A program made the position numbers and the translations under genes. This document shows positions 33,966 through 44,100 of a DNA stretch of 64,000 bases, piece after piece. Location: assembly GCF_001507335.1 (NCBI RefSeq), contig NZ_LMAH01000011.1:1-64000 (forward strand), written 5' to 3'. Below the pieces are notes generated by a model. The model was not told the DNA's origin. It ran no database searches and saw only the letters and a program-made list of their open reading frames with translations. Each line of letters opens with the position of its first letter. Positions within the stretch are counted from its first letter, which is position 1. The stretch is from Chryseobacterium sp. JAH. GTDB taxonomy: Bacteria; Bacteroidota; Bacteroidia; Flavobacteriales; Weeksellaceae.

Positions 33966-35549
33966 TTAAGGAATAAGGATACGATCCTTCACCTCAAAAT
34001 CTTCCGAAACGGTAAACTGATTTCCGTACATATCATAAGCTCTCACCTCAACTTTATGTTTGCCGAGCGATAATTTATTTCCGAATCCTCCCATCCAGAT
34101 ATGTTTTGAAAACTCGGGATTTGAAGGTCTTCTTCCAGGGAAAAGCTCCTGTGTGGTATCCCATTTAAATACTGACTGCGCAAAATTAGGATCAATGGTT
34201 TCATTATATTCCATCATTTCCCATTCACCGTTATCGATTCTGTATTCCACTTTGTCTTTTTTGCTTCCTATGAAGAAATTAGCAAAAACTTTTGCAGATG
34301 TCTTTGATGGGAAAGGGATGACTTTTGGAACATACAATTTGATCTGATAATCTTCAGGTTTTCCGGCAGTCTTATATTTAACTTTATACTGATTATCATT
34401 AAAACTGATAAAAGAATATCCTTTTGCAGTGCCGTCTCTCATGGTAGAAGTAGGTAAACCGATATCATCTGACGTTCCTGACCACCAGTCGCCACAAGTA
34501 GTTCCTACATTATATTCGTGTAGATCTTTTGTTCCATTCCAACCTTGTGGTTTTCCATAAAAAATCTGCTGTTGAATATGCGTGTGAGCAGATAACATCA
34601 AAGCATTTTGAAATGGAGCAAGCGCATCAAACAGTTTTTGACGGTCTGCATTCCTGAAATTATCTTCATTGTTGTGATCCAAAGGAATGTGAAAAGAAAC
34701 CACGATCAGTTTATTTTTATCGACAAGCTTCAAATCATTCTGAATAAACTGAACCTGATCATCACGGAATCCTCCCCAATACCCTTTTCCGTCTCTTGGA
34801 TCCGGATACAAAATATCATCTAAAACCATGAAATGAACATTTCCATAGTTGAAAGAGTAATTGGCAGGACCGAAATTGGATTCAAAAGTTTCGTCTGAAA
34901 GCAAATCTTCTTTGGCATCATAATTCATATCATGATTTCCCATTACGTTGTACCAAGGTAGTCCGATCTCTTTCATGACATCAGCATAAGGTTTCTGGAG
35001 GCTCAGATTATCACCTACCAAATCTCCCAAGCTGATCCCAAAAACCGCATTTTTCTTTGTCCCTTTTACTTCATTAACGATCGCTCTTCTGAAATAATCC
35101 AGCTCTTTTTCTGTGTAAGGTTGTGGATCACCGAAAACAAGGATGTCAAAATTTTTGCTTTCATCCTGTTTCTGCAAAGCGAAATTTACTTCTTTAGGAA
35201 GTGCCCCGGTTGGCCCAACTCCTTTATATTTAAAATCTGCAGGTGAACCTTTCGGTTTGTAGTGATAAAAATATTGCGGAAGATTGTTTGAATTTAAAGC
35301 TAATTTATATCCAGAAGGTTTAATAACAAAAATCGTCTGATCTTCCTGAATCGGTAGGCTGTACTTTCCGTTTTTGTCGGTCAAAACAACCTGCGTTCCA
35401 TTGGAAACAGCCACATTTTCTACTCCTTTTTCTTTATTTTCTTTCTTCTGGTTTTTGTTGCTGTCTTCAAAAACATATCCTGAAACCGAAGTCTGCGAGA
35501 ATGCCATTGTTGAAATAAGCAGACACGGCAATATTATTTTTATATTCAT
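33966..35549 (-). CDS. Secreted calcineurin-like phosphoesterase
   Basis: The 527-residue protein starts with a signal peptide (MNIKIILPCLLISTMAFSQ). It has three parts. Residues about 20-128 form an Ig/SdrD-like N-domain (SGYVFEDSNKNQ). Residues about 133-340 form the metallophosphoesterase core: Asp141 in FGDPQP, GDLVGD at 175-180, GNHD at 204-207, FHIPLDH and SAHTHIQ. The rest is the C-terminal domain typical of secreted phosphoesterases (VEYRIDNGEWEMMEY, KVEVRAYDMYGNQ). It hydrolyses phosphomono- or diesters in the periplasm with two metal ions. It lies 20 bases after the SusD gene, the last gene of a SusC-SusD operon, so it may act on the imported ligand. Confidence 0.92.
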   Translation of the reverse strand: MNIKIILPCLLISTMAFSQTSVSGYVFEDSNKNQKKENKEKGVENVAVSNGTQVVLTDKNGKYSLPIQEDQTIFVIKPSGYKLALNSNNLPQYFYHYKPKGSPADFKYKGVGPTGALPKEVNFALQKQDESKNFDILVFGDPQPYTEKELDYFRRAIVNEVKGTKKNAVFGISLGDLVGDNLSLQKPYADVMKEIGLPWYNVMGNHDMNYDAKEDLLSDETFESNFGPANYSFNYGNVHFMVLDDILYPDPRDGKGYWGGFRDDQVQFIQNDLKLVDKNKLIVVSFHIPLDHNNEDNFRNADRQKLFDALAPFQNALMLSAHTHIQQQIFYGKPQGWNGTKDLHEYNVGTTCGDWWSGTSDDIGLPTSTMRDGTAKGYSFISFNDNQYKVKYKTAGKPEDYQIKLYVPKVIPFPSKTSAKVFANFFIGSKKDKVEYRIDNGEWEMMEYNETIDPNFAQSVFKWDTTQELFPGRRPSNPEFSKHIWMGGFGNKLSLGKHKVEVRAYDMYGNQFTVSEDFEVKDRILIP

Positions 35550-35568
35550 TCTATTAAACTTAAATTAA

Positions 35569-37020
35569 TTATTGATTCCACCACATTTTTGTGTTGATAT
35601 TATCTCCTCCCATATTTTGTGAAGCTGTCACATAATTATCGTAATTCTGAACTTTGGTAACCGTTGGGTAAGGCATTCTCTGTGGCATCTTCCCTTCGTT
35701 GAACAAACCGCCGTTATTTGGTAAAACCGGGAATCCTGTTCTTCTCTGCTCATACCATTGCTGATGATCTACAAAGAATAATCCTACATATTTCTGCAGC
35801 ATAATTCTTTCTAATGTATTATTGTAAGCCACTTTAGGATTGGTGAAATAATTCGCTGGCATTGTGCTTCCCCACTGTTCGATGGCTGCTTTCACTCCGT
35901 TTTCGTAAAAAGTCTGAGCGCTGCCGGGAATAATTCCTTTGAAGGCCAATTCAGATAGTATAAACTGTACTTCTGCATAAGGCATCACCAAAATTTTCAA
36001 TGGAGCTTTTGCCAAATTCTGATTAAGATTGGAAGGCTGATAATTGAACGTTGTGCCCAAAGCATATCCTGAAGGAGCTCCTTTGTAACCAATATTCGCA
36101 CCCGGAGGAGCTAAATTTTTTGCTTGTGTAAAAAACAAGCTCAATCTCGGATCATTATTATCTACTAACGTCTGAGTGAAAAAACCACCCGATGCGCGGT
36201 AAGCAGTAAAATCCTGAGGTCTAGCGATAGGAGGCATCAGTGGTGCAACTCCCGAAATATCTAAAACAGCTCCATCTGCATTATTTTGAAAAATTGGATA
36301 TACCGTAGGATTGTTGACAATCTCGGTGATTCTCTGATTGATATCCAACTCACCATTTCGCTTTAATGCTCTCGTTAACAATCTTAACGAAAGAGAATTA
36401 CAGAACTTCTTCCACTTTACGATTCCAGCAACATTTGAGTTAGCCTGGAAGAAAAGATCTCCTTCACTCAAAGTTTTTGTGGTATCAAAAAGTAAGTTGG
36501 CTTCCTTTAAATCATTTAAAAGAAATGTATAGATATCCTTCTGTTTATCATACTTAGGTCTCATGATATCCTCTTCTAAGCTTAATGCTTCTGTCATGGG
36601 AACATCACCGAAAGCATCCGTAAGATTTGCCATAATCCATGCATTCAGAACTTTTGAGATTGCCAGATAATTGCTGTTATTTTCTTTTTTGGCAGCTTCG
36701 TTCAGTTCTTTGACTTGCTTTAGCCATTTGTAGCTTGTATTCCAATATCCATTTCCTGTACTTTCGGTAAGATAATAACGGCTAACCGTAGTTCCTTCAT
36801 TCGGAAAAGCCAACGCAACCTGCATGATATCAAATGTAAAATCATCGGCTCTGTTGTATCCATAAGATCCCATAGAGTACTGAATCGGAATAAGAAAACT
36901 TCCTACCGATGGATTTTTTATTCGGCTAGTGTCTGTATTGATCTCTTCAAAGCTCCTGTCACAAGAATTAAGACTTAAAACTGACAAAGCAATTGCGGTA
37001 GATAAAAATATTTTTTTCAT
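35569..37020 (-). CDS. SusD/RagB-family outer membrane lipoprotein
   Basis: This 483-residue lipoprotein (lipobox SLNSC, Cys20) is the SusD-like lid that captures ligand for its SusC partner at the cell surface. It shows the family's helical layout (YLAISKVLNAWIMANLTDAFGDVPMTEAL) and belongs to the SusD-like group with a short N-terminus. The C-terminal block QWYEQRRTGFPVL with NNGGLF is characteristic of this subgroup. It lies 11 bases after the SusC gene and 19 bases before a secreted phosphoesterase. This points to a phosphorus-containing ligand, but that is inference. Confidence 0.92.
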   Translation of the reverse strand: MKKIFLSTAIALSVLSLNSCDRSFEEINTDTSRIKNPSVGSFLIPIQYSMGSYGYNRADDFTFDIMQVALAFPNEGTTVSRYYLTESTGNGYWNTSYKWLKQVKELNEAAKKENNSNYLAISKVLNAWIMANLTDAFGDVPMTEALSLEEDIMRPKYDKQKDIYTFLLNDLKEANLLFDTTKTLSEGDLFFQANSNVAGIVKWKKFCNSLSLRLLTRALKRNGELDINQRITEIVNNPTVYPIFQNNADGAVLDISGVAPLMPPIARPQDFTAYRASGGFFTQTLVDNNDPRLSLFFTQAKNLAPPGANIGYKGAPSGYALGTTFNYQPSNLNQNLAKAPLKILVMPYAEVQFILSELAFKGIIPGSAQTFYENGVKAAIEQWGSTMPANYFTNPKVAYNNTLERIMLQKYVGLFFVDHQQWYEQRRTGFPVLPNNGGLFNEGKMPQRMPYPTVTKVQNYDNYVTASQNMGGDNINTKMWWNQ

Positions 37021-37031
37021 GAGGCTGATCT

Positions 37032-40010
37032 TTAGAATTTTAAATTAACTTGAAAACCGACAGTTCTTGCTGTTGGAAGCTGGCCAATTTCAGCACCCGG
37101 AGTAATTGTAGAATCATTAAGTGATGCTACTTCCGGATCAAACATTGGGAATTTTGTCCACATCCAAAGGTTTTTGCCGAAAAAGGCTAATGTGAGCTCA
37201 GTAAGCTTAAGAGGTGCAATCACATCTTTCGAGAAGGAATATGCTATTCTGGCATCTCTCAATTTGATGAAAGAAGTGTCAAAAGTATTGGTTTCTATAT
37301 TCGCTCTTCTGTAATAATCACCATAATAAGCTGCTAAACCAACTGCTTTTGTATTCGGGCTGTAAGATCCGTCTGGGTTGAGAACAACACCTTGTCCAAC
37401 GATTGTTCCGTTTGGATTTTCTCTTCCCATTAACGTATTTTCCAGTTTACCTTGTTCAGACATTTTATGGTGTGTCTGCGAGTATGCCATTCCGCCATAT
37501 TGACCGTCAAACGAGAAGCTGATCTGCCAGTTTTTGATTTTAAAATCATTCTGAAGTCCTGCTCTCCATTTCGGGAAAGCGTTTCCAACTTTTTCCACCC
37601 GGTCTGGTCTTGCAGGAAGCCCGGTCTGAGGATCATAAACTACCTCTCCGTTTGCATTTCTTACCAATTTGAAACCGTAAAGATCCCCTAAAGAACCTCC
37701 TACAACCGCATTATAATAAAGAACTCCTGCGACAGTAGAAATTGTATAATAATTATCACCTTTATATTCATCCGGAAGTGTTATAATTTTATTGGTGTTC
37801 AAAGACCAGTTTGCAGAAACATTCCAACTGAAGTTTTTTGATTTAATCGGAACACCAGAAAGTCCCATTTCTACTCCTCTATTTCTAATTTCACCTGCAT
37901 TAATGATGCGATTAGAATATCCTGATTCTATGGGAGTTGTTACCGCTAAAATCTCATCTTTCGTTGTGTTTTGATATAAAGTGAAATTGTAATTCAACCT
38001 ATTTTTAAGTGCTGAAAAGTCCATTCCAACTTCAACATTTGTATTTTCCTGTGGTCTGAGGTTGGGTGCGACATAAACATTTGGAGTGATTACCGATCCT
38101 ACAAAGTCACTTGGAGTATAGTATTTATCTTTATTGTATGGTAATGTTCCAATTCCAACTTTAGCCCAAGACGCTCTTAATTTCCAATAATTAAATCTTT
38201 GACTTGTCAATTTAAAAATATCGGAAAGAATAAAACTTGAACTTACAGAAGGATAAAAAAATGAGCGATTATCCTTTGAGAGGGTACTGCTCCAATCGTT
38301 TCTTCCGGTGATATCTAAAAATATCAAATTATTATAGTTGGCACTAATTAATCCATACACACTATCCATTTGCTGATCATTCGGCTTTGGTACTTTTGTG
38401 ATGAGCGAAATTGCATTATTTAAACTATAATCTCCTGCTACTTTAAGACCTTCCGCACGATAATCTGTCATTACGTATTGATTGTACCGAATACTTGCTC
38501 CAGCATTTGCACTTACATTGAACTTATTAAAATCTTTTTTGAAAGTGAAGAGCAAATCATTATTAAATTCATTATTCTTGATATACTGCTCTCTGTAGAA
38601 ACCTTTGAGATAATTCGCAGAGCTGTAAGGTCTTTTCGTTGTTCTTTCCTCATCCAGCATTTCAATACCTGATCGCAGCATTAAGCTGAAATTCTTATTA
38701 AAATCGTAAGTTGCAGACAAGTTTCCGGTGATCATTTTTTTATCAAGACCATTCAGCATTTTATAAGCAATTAGATAAGGGTTATCTATAAAGCTGCTGA
38801 AAGGGTGAATCTGATCAACCTCCTCCTGTCCAGGTTTCCAGATAGGTTTGTACCAAGCAAGATCTACGTTTGGATTCTGAAAGATCATAAAGTATGAAAT
38901 CGACTGGTTATTATAACCGGTCGCCGGAAGATTATCACTTTTTGTATTAGCGTAGTTGAATTTTGTTGAAATTCTAAATCTATCCGTCAATTTATGATCA
39001 ATGGAGAAAGCCCCATTAAAACGGTCAAAACCAGTATTCGGCATCATCCATTTGTTATCAAGATACGTTAGTGATGCCCTGAAATTTGTTTTTTCGGTAC
39101 TGCTTTCTACAGATAAATTATTTGATGAGGTAACACCTGTTTCCCAAAAACTTTTTATGTTATCTTTATAAGGTCTCCACAATTGTCTTTCTGCGCTTTG
39201 TCCAAGAAGATTAGGATCATATTGAAAATAATACTGTCCATCGAATTTTGGTCCGAAAGCACTGCTTGTTCCTCCTGTACTGACACCGTCTGCAGAAGCT
39301 CCGTAAGAATAGAAAAATTGTCCTGCAGTATTTTTAGCCAAAGTTCCTTGCCCGTATTCATACTGATAATCTGGCCATTTTAAAACAGAATCATAGCTCA
39401 ATGATGAATTGAAAGAAACACGAAGTGCTCCATTCTTGCTTTTCCCTGATTTTGTGGTGATCATTAAAGCTCCATTCGCAGCTCTAGAACCGTACAAAGC
39501 TGCTGCGGATGCACCTTTAAGAACAGTAACAGATTCTATATCATCCGGATTTATGCTGTTTAAACCATTTCCTAAATCAACAGGAAGGTCACCTCCAGTT
39601 CCAGCTCCGTAAGCTGCGGTTCCTGTTCCTGTTGTAGAATTACTCAGAGGAACGCCATCTACAACGATCAATGCATTATTGCCTTCCAGAGAGAAAGTTT
39701 TTTCTCCTCTCAATGTAATTCTGGATGAGCCTAAAGGTCCGGCTCCAGCTGTCTGAATTTTCAAACCTGCAACACGACCTTCCAAACCTTGAGCCCAGTT
39801 GTTATTCTGAATGTTTTCAAAAACTTCAGAATTTACCTTTTCAGCCACATAACCTAATGATTTATCCTGTCTTTTAATTCCGAGCGCTGTAACAACAACC
39901 TCTTCAATATTCTTCACGGTATCTTTCTTTACCTGTTGCTGGGCCGCCATATTGACGCTTACCAACCCTAAAGCGGATAGTAGAAGTAATTTTTGAGTCT
40001 CCTTACGCAT
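37032..40010 (-). CDS. SusC/RagA TonB-linked outer membrane transporter
   Basis: I place the start at the ATG at 40010 because a -7 element lies upstream at 40029-40036, which excludes the TTG at 40031. The 992-residue product has a signal peptide (MRKETQKLLLLSALGLVSVNMAAQ) and then directly the TonB-like region VKNIEEVVVTALGIKRQDKSL. This marks the short SusC type that lacks an N-terminal carboxypeptidase-like extension. The plug contains LRGEKTFSLEGNNALIVVDG and SVTVLKGASAAALYGSRAANG, a strong SusC signature. A 22-strand barrel follows, ending VGFQVNLKF. It works with the SusD protein coded 12 bases later and draws energy from TonB-ExbBD. Confidence 0.94.
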   Translation of the reverse strand: MRKETQKLLLLSALGLVSVNMAAQQQVKKDTVKNIEEVVVTALGIKRQDKSLGYVAEKVNSEVFENIQNNNWAQGLEGRVAGLKIQTAGAGPLGSSRITLRGEKTFSLEGNNALIVVDGVPLSNSTTGTGTAAYGAGTGGDLPVDLGNGLNSINPDDIESVTVLKGASAAALYGSRAANGALMITTKSGKSKNGALRVSFNSSLSYDSVLKWPDYQYEYGQGTLAKNTAGQFFYSYGASADGVSTGGTSSAFGPKFDGQYYFQYDPNLLGQSAERQLWRPYKDNIKSFWETGVTSSNNLSVESSTEKTNFRASLTYLDNKWMMPNTGFDRFNGAFSIDHKLTDRFRISTKFNYANTKSDNLPATGYNNQSISYFMIFQNPNVDLAWYKPIWKPGQEEVDQIHPFSSFIDNPYLIAYKMLNGLDKKMITGNLSATYDFNKNFSLMLRSGIEMLDEERTTKRPYSSANYLKGFYREQYIKNNEFNNDLLFTFKKDFNKFNVSANAGASIRYNQYVMTDYRAEGLKVAGDYSLNNAISLITKVPKPNDQQMDSVYGLISANYNNLIFLDITGRNDWSSTLSKDNRSFFYPSVSSSFILSDIFKLTSQRFNYWKLRASWAKVGIGTLPYNKDKYYTPSDFVGSVITPNVYVAPNLRPQENTNVEVGMDFSALKNRLNYNFTLYQNTTKDEILAVTTPIESGYSNRIINAGEIRNRGVEMGLSGVPIKSKNFSWNVSANWSLNTNKIITLPDEYKGDNYYTISTVAGVLYYNAVVGGSLGDLYGFKLVRNANGEVVYDPQTGLPARPDRVEKVGNAFPKWRAGLQNDFKIKNWQISFSFDGQYGGMAYSQTHHKMSEQGKLENTLMGRENPNGTIVGQGVVLNPDGSYSPNTKAVGLAAYYGDYYRRANIETNTFDTSFIKLRDARIAYSFSKDVIAPLKLTELTLAFFGKNLWMWTKFPMFDPEVASLNDSTITPGAEIGQLPTARTVGFQVNLKF

Positions 40011-40028
40011 ATCAAATTTTTGTTTGCG

Positions 40029-40036
40029 CAAAATTA
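40029..40036 (-). promoter_or_regulatory. TAnnTTTG -7 element of the SusC operon
   Basis: TAATTTTG on the minus strand lies 18 bases before the ATG at 40010, and thus fixes the start. It is embedded in the common flavobacterial context TAnnTTTGCG. Confidence 0.55.
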
Positions 40037-40240
40037 GAACGACTTTATGACGATGCTTTTAACATGAGTTTAACATATTTTTAACAATTATTGAACGTCA
40101 TGTGAATCATGTGTGAACGAAAATTTTAAAACCCTATCAAACACTTATTTAGAGACATTATCAAAGCTTAATGCAATACATAGTAACTGAAATATGTATT
40201 TTTAATCCCTTTTTACTCTCACTCATAATTAGAGACAAAA

Positions 40241-40267
40241 TATGCCTTACAGAATCTGTAAGGCATA
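40241..40267 (-). terminator. Terminator of the GDPD gene
   Basis: tatgccttacaga and tctgtaaggcata form a near-perfect long stem, 21 bases beyond the GDPD stop on the minus strand, followed by a T-rich stretch (tttt). Confidence 0.8.
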
Positions 40268-40287
40268 GTAATTTAAAAATTCGGAAT

Positions 40288-41037
40288 CTATTTTAAGTCT
40301 TTAAAATCTGCAGGTGTATTTGTGGTGACAAATCCGATTCCCTGATCTTTCAGTTTGTTAAAAATTGTAACATCATTAACCGTCCAGGAATTTGTAATTA
40401 ATCCCAGTGCATTCGCTTCAGCAATCCATGTTGGATTTTTTTCAAAAATGCTGTAGTGGTAATCGATTCCGTCTAACCCTTCGTCTTTGATTTGTTGCGG
40501 AGATAGTTCTCCTCTCAGATACTGAACTTTAAATAAAGGCTCCAGTTTTTTGATTTCCTTGCATATATTTAAGCTGAAAGAAATAAACTCAATTTGAGAT
40601 TCAAGCTTCAGATCTTTGATCATTTTAATGGTTTTTACCGTTAACTCGTCTTCTTTTTCTTTTGTTTTGTCAGGTTTGATCTCTACAATCAGTTTTAGAG
40701 ATTGATCTTTTTTTCCTTTCTTCAAATAATCTTTCAGAGTAGGAAACTGTTCTCCGTTTGAAAGTTTCACCTTTTTAAGTTCTTTAAAATCTGTTTCTGA
40801 GATTTCCATCTTTGCGTGATGCTCGTCATGATTAACCACCAGAACTCCGTCTTTCGTCATTCTTACATCAAACTCAGCTCCGTAAATTTTCAGATTCTGA
40901 GCATTTTCTAATGATTTCAGTGAATTCTCTGTTGTTGGAGGATTGGTCTGAAAATATCCTCTGTGAGCGATTATTTGGGTTTGTGCATTCATAACTCCTG
41001 CGCTTAAAACAGCTAACCCTAAGATAAAATTTTTCAT
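40288..41037 (-). CDS. Secreted glycerophosphodiester phosphodiesterase
   Basis: The 249-residue TIM-barrel enzyme splits glycerophosphodiesters into glycerol-3-phosphate and an alcohol. It has a signal peptide (about residues 1-19). The active site shows His25-Arg26 in IIAHRGYFQ, Glu55 and Asp57 in GAEFDVRM and His70 in VVNHDEHH, then KLIVEIKPD. It lies between the SusC operon and a TonB-dependent receptor gene, all on the minus strand and each with its own terminator. It is probably periplasmic and works on degraded phospholipid headgroups. The neighbouring metallophosphoesterase could release phosphate from its products. Confidence 0.93.
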   Translation of the reverse strand: MKNFILGLAVLSAGVMNAQTQIIAHRGYFQTNPPTTENSLKSLENAQNLKIYGAEFDVRMTKDGVLVVNHDEHHAKMEISETDFKELKKVKLSNGEQFPTLKDYLKKGKKDQSLKLIVEIKPDKTKEKEDELTVKTIKMIKDLKLESQIEFISFSLNICKEIKKLEPLFKVQYLRGELSPQQIKDEGLDGIDYHYSIFEKNPTWIAEANALGLITNSWTVNDVTIFNKLKDQGIGFVTTNTPADFKDLK

Positions 41038-41057
41038 AATATAAGTAGAAATTAAAT

Positions 41058-41083
41058 GTAAAAGCCCCGGGGGACTTTTACAT
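41058..41083 (-). terminator. Terminator of the Oar-like receptor gene
   Basis: gtaaaagcccc pairs with a nearly complementary gggacttttac (one mismatch) 18 bases beyond the receptor stop codon. The following T-tract is weak. Confidence 0.6.
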
Positions 41084-41101
41084 AAAGATAATATTAAATT
41101 T

Positions 41102-44100
41102 TTAGAATGTATATTTGGCTCCTAACTGGATCTGGTAAGGATTTCCTGATAATGGCTCCAGACCGCTTGTATTCAGGTTATATTTAAATTCTTTGGTAAC
41201 AGGATCAAAACCTGTAATTCTGTACAATGCGGTGTTTCCGTAAGATTTATTGACACCCCATTCCTTATTCAACATATTGGCAACGTTGAAGATATCTACA
41301 GAAAGTTCGAAACCACCAATTTTTTCAAATTTAATTTTTTTCGCAAGACGAAGATCCCAAACACCAAAGAAGCCATTTTTACCGCCATTCCTTTCTGCAA
41401 CCTGATTGTTGTAGTCTGTAATGTAGTTTTTCAGCGCATCACCCACCTCGGGATTATCAATTAAAGTTTGGGTAAGATTCGGGAAAACATAAGCTAAATC
41501 GTTGGTATCCACAAAATCTCCATTGATATTTCCTCCGGAAGTCAAAGAAAAGCGTGTCCCTCCAATTCCTGAATACCTGATCCCTAAAGTGAAGCCTGCA
41601 ATAGTAGGAGAGTTTCCGTATACTACCACTTTATTTCTAAACTGATTATCAGAGTAAGACATTCTTAAATTTCTGGGATCGCTTTCTACCAAAGTAGATA
41701 AAGTTGCCGTGTTGGCTACATTTCCGTTGTACGAAGTATTGTCTTTAATATCTGACCATGTGTAACTTACTGTAATTTCACCATCCTTCCAGTAACGGTA
41801 GCTGGTGTCCGCTACAAACGAAAACTGGTTCACTTTACCGTCACTTACCAATTCTAATACACGACCGAAGTTTTTGTTGATTCTTCCATCTTTCCAATTC
41901 ATGGTTCCATTTGCTGCATTGATAGTGCCCAGAGGAACATACACTCCTCTTCCACCTTCATTACCCAAAGTAAAATAAGGATTATCAACCATGTTTCTGT
42001 CATAATAGAAATAATTGTTTCTACCTAAAGCCACGTATCCTGCAAGTCCTGCTCTGAATCTTTCATTAAAGAAATGCGTATAAGAAATATTTGCTTTATA
42101 AACGATCGGGATTTTCGCATCATTTCCGGTATAGTTAATCGTTGGCAGCTGATATTGCTGCAGCGAAGGAACAGTAGAATAATCTGCTCTATACCCAGGG
42201 AAATTCGGTGTAAGACCAATCTGAGTAGGATTTACATCTACCGTAGCAAAATGATTTCCGTCGAACACCAAATTATTAATTATCATGTAATTATTGATAT
42301 CCGAGGAGAAAATTCCCGCTCCGAATTTCAAGAAATCTTTATTTCCTTCATTAATATTCCAATCAAACTGGAATCTCGGCTGAATAATAAAAGATTTAAT
42401 TTTATTATCGGTTCTTATTCCCATTTGATCAAACAGTTTTTGGTTGAATTCTGCTTTTGGATAACCTCCGTAATCAAACCTGATCCCTGCCATTAAATCT
42501 AAACCTTTCGCAATTTTGGTCTGCATCTGACCGTACAAACCCAGATTATAAATACTCGATTTCACCGATGTATCTTCTACCAAAGGCACTTCTCTGTAAT
42601 ATCTGTAAGGCGTAAGATTATTAAAATTATCAATTCCCAAGAACTGGAATCTACCGTTAACTTCACTTCCGTAGATCGATTTTGATCTGGTATACATCAG
42701 GTCTGCACCAAAAGTATATTTTATTTTATCGGTATTGTAATATAAGTTATCTACCAATTGGAAGACATTATTTTTGAATCCTTCCTGAGCAAAACGATGC
42801 CCGCCCATCTGTATATTTGTGGTTAAATTAGTTCCGTCAATCGTAGAAGCTACACGCTCTACAATAGCTCTTGGAACCGTTTTTCCCAACTCATCATTTT
42901 GATAACTATCTTGGAAAGTATAAAGATACTGCGCTTTTAACTCATTGGTTAAATTAGGCTTCAGATTTGATCTCAAAGTCAACAGGAGACTGTTATCTAA
43001 GTTTTTATCATTGGCATACGATTCAAAAAAATTGATTGCGGTATTATCTACCAAACCATTTTTATACAAATCGTAGGTGAAATTATTTCTAAGAGTCAGC
43101 AAGTTTTTTTCATTGATCTGCCAATCTAACCTTAAAAATCCGGCATCAGAATTTCTTACTCTGTCAAAAGCTCCGAATTGCTGTGTATTTCCAACTCCAT
43201 ATTTCGCTCGTCCAATATTCAGTACCTGATTCAGCGATTCGTTGGTTACCCCAAGTCTCAAAGCATCGGCATTGCTTTGAATATCAGCGATAAGCAAAGG
43301 TTTTGAATCAATCTGATGATCCCAAGCTGCGAAAAAGTGAAGTTTATTTTTAATAATAGGACCGCCCAAAGAAACACCGAACTGGGATGTTGAGAAATCA
43401 TTTACACGTTCATTTCCTCTTATATCATATTTGCTCGACAGCCATCCTGTTCTTAAATATTCCCAGGCACTTCCTGTAAATGTATTGGTTCCCGATTTTG
43501 TTACCGCACTTACTGTTCCTCCGCCACTTCTTCCTAAGGTGACATCATACTGGTTGGTTGTAATTTTAAATTCACGTACCGCCTCAATGGAAATTGAGTA
43601 AGGAGCACCACTTCGGCTTGTCGTGGAACCTGCAGAAGTAGGGTTTTTCGCCGTCATTCCATCAATGGTAAAATTGGTTGAAGACCCCAACTGACCTGAT
43701 AAGTTTCCACCCTTACCACTTAAAGGTGATAATTCGGTAAGATTGGTGAAATTTCTTCCGTTTACAGGTAAGATTCCGATATTTTTTGCGGTAATTGCTG
43801 TGGCTGCACCCAAATTTCCAATCTTGTTTTTTAAATTTCCGACAAGCACAACCTCTTCAATTGCTTTTTCGCCAGAATTCTCCAAACTCATATTTACTGT
43901 AACCTGATCACCAAAATTGACGTTATAACCTTCTTTTTTCTCATCATTTACAATCACTGAATAAGGTCCGCCCAAAGGAATCTCTTTAAAAATATACTCT
44001 CCTTGAGAATTAGTCTCCGTTTCTGTTCTAAAACCGGTAGATTCATTTACAATTATTACTTTAATTTTATTTTGCCCTACGTTTCCTGCGCCATTTACTT

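Noticed and set aside
40010..40031. Longer start (TTG) for the SusC gene
   Set aside because: The -7 element at 40029-40036 overlaps that start, and the ATG at 40010 begins the signal peptide.
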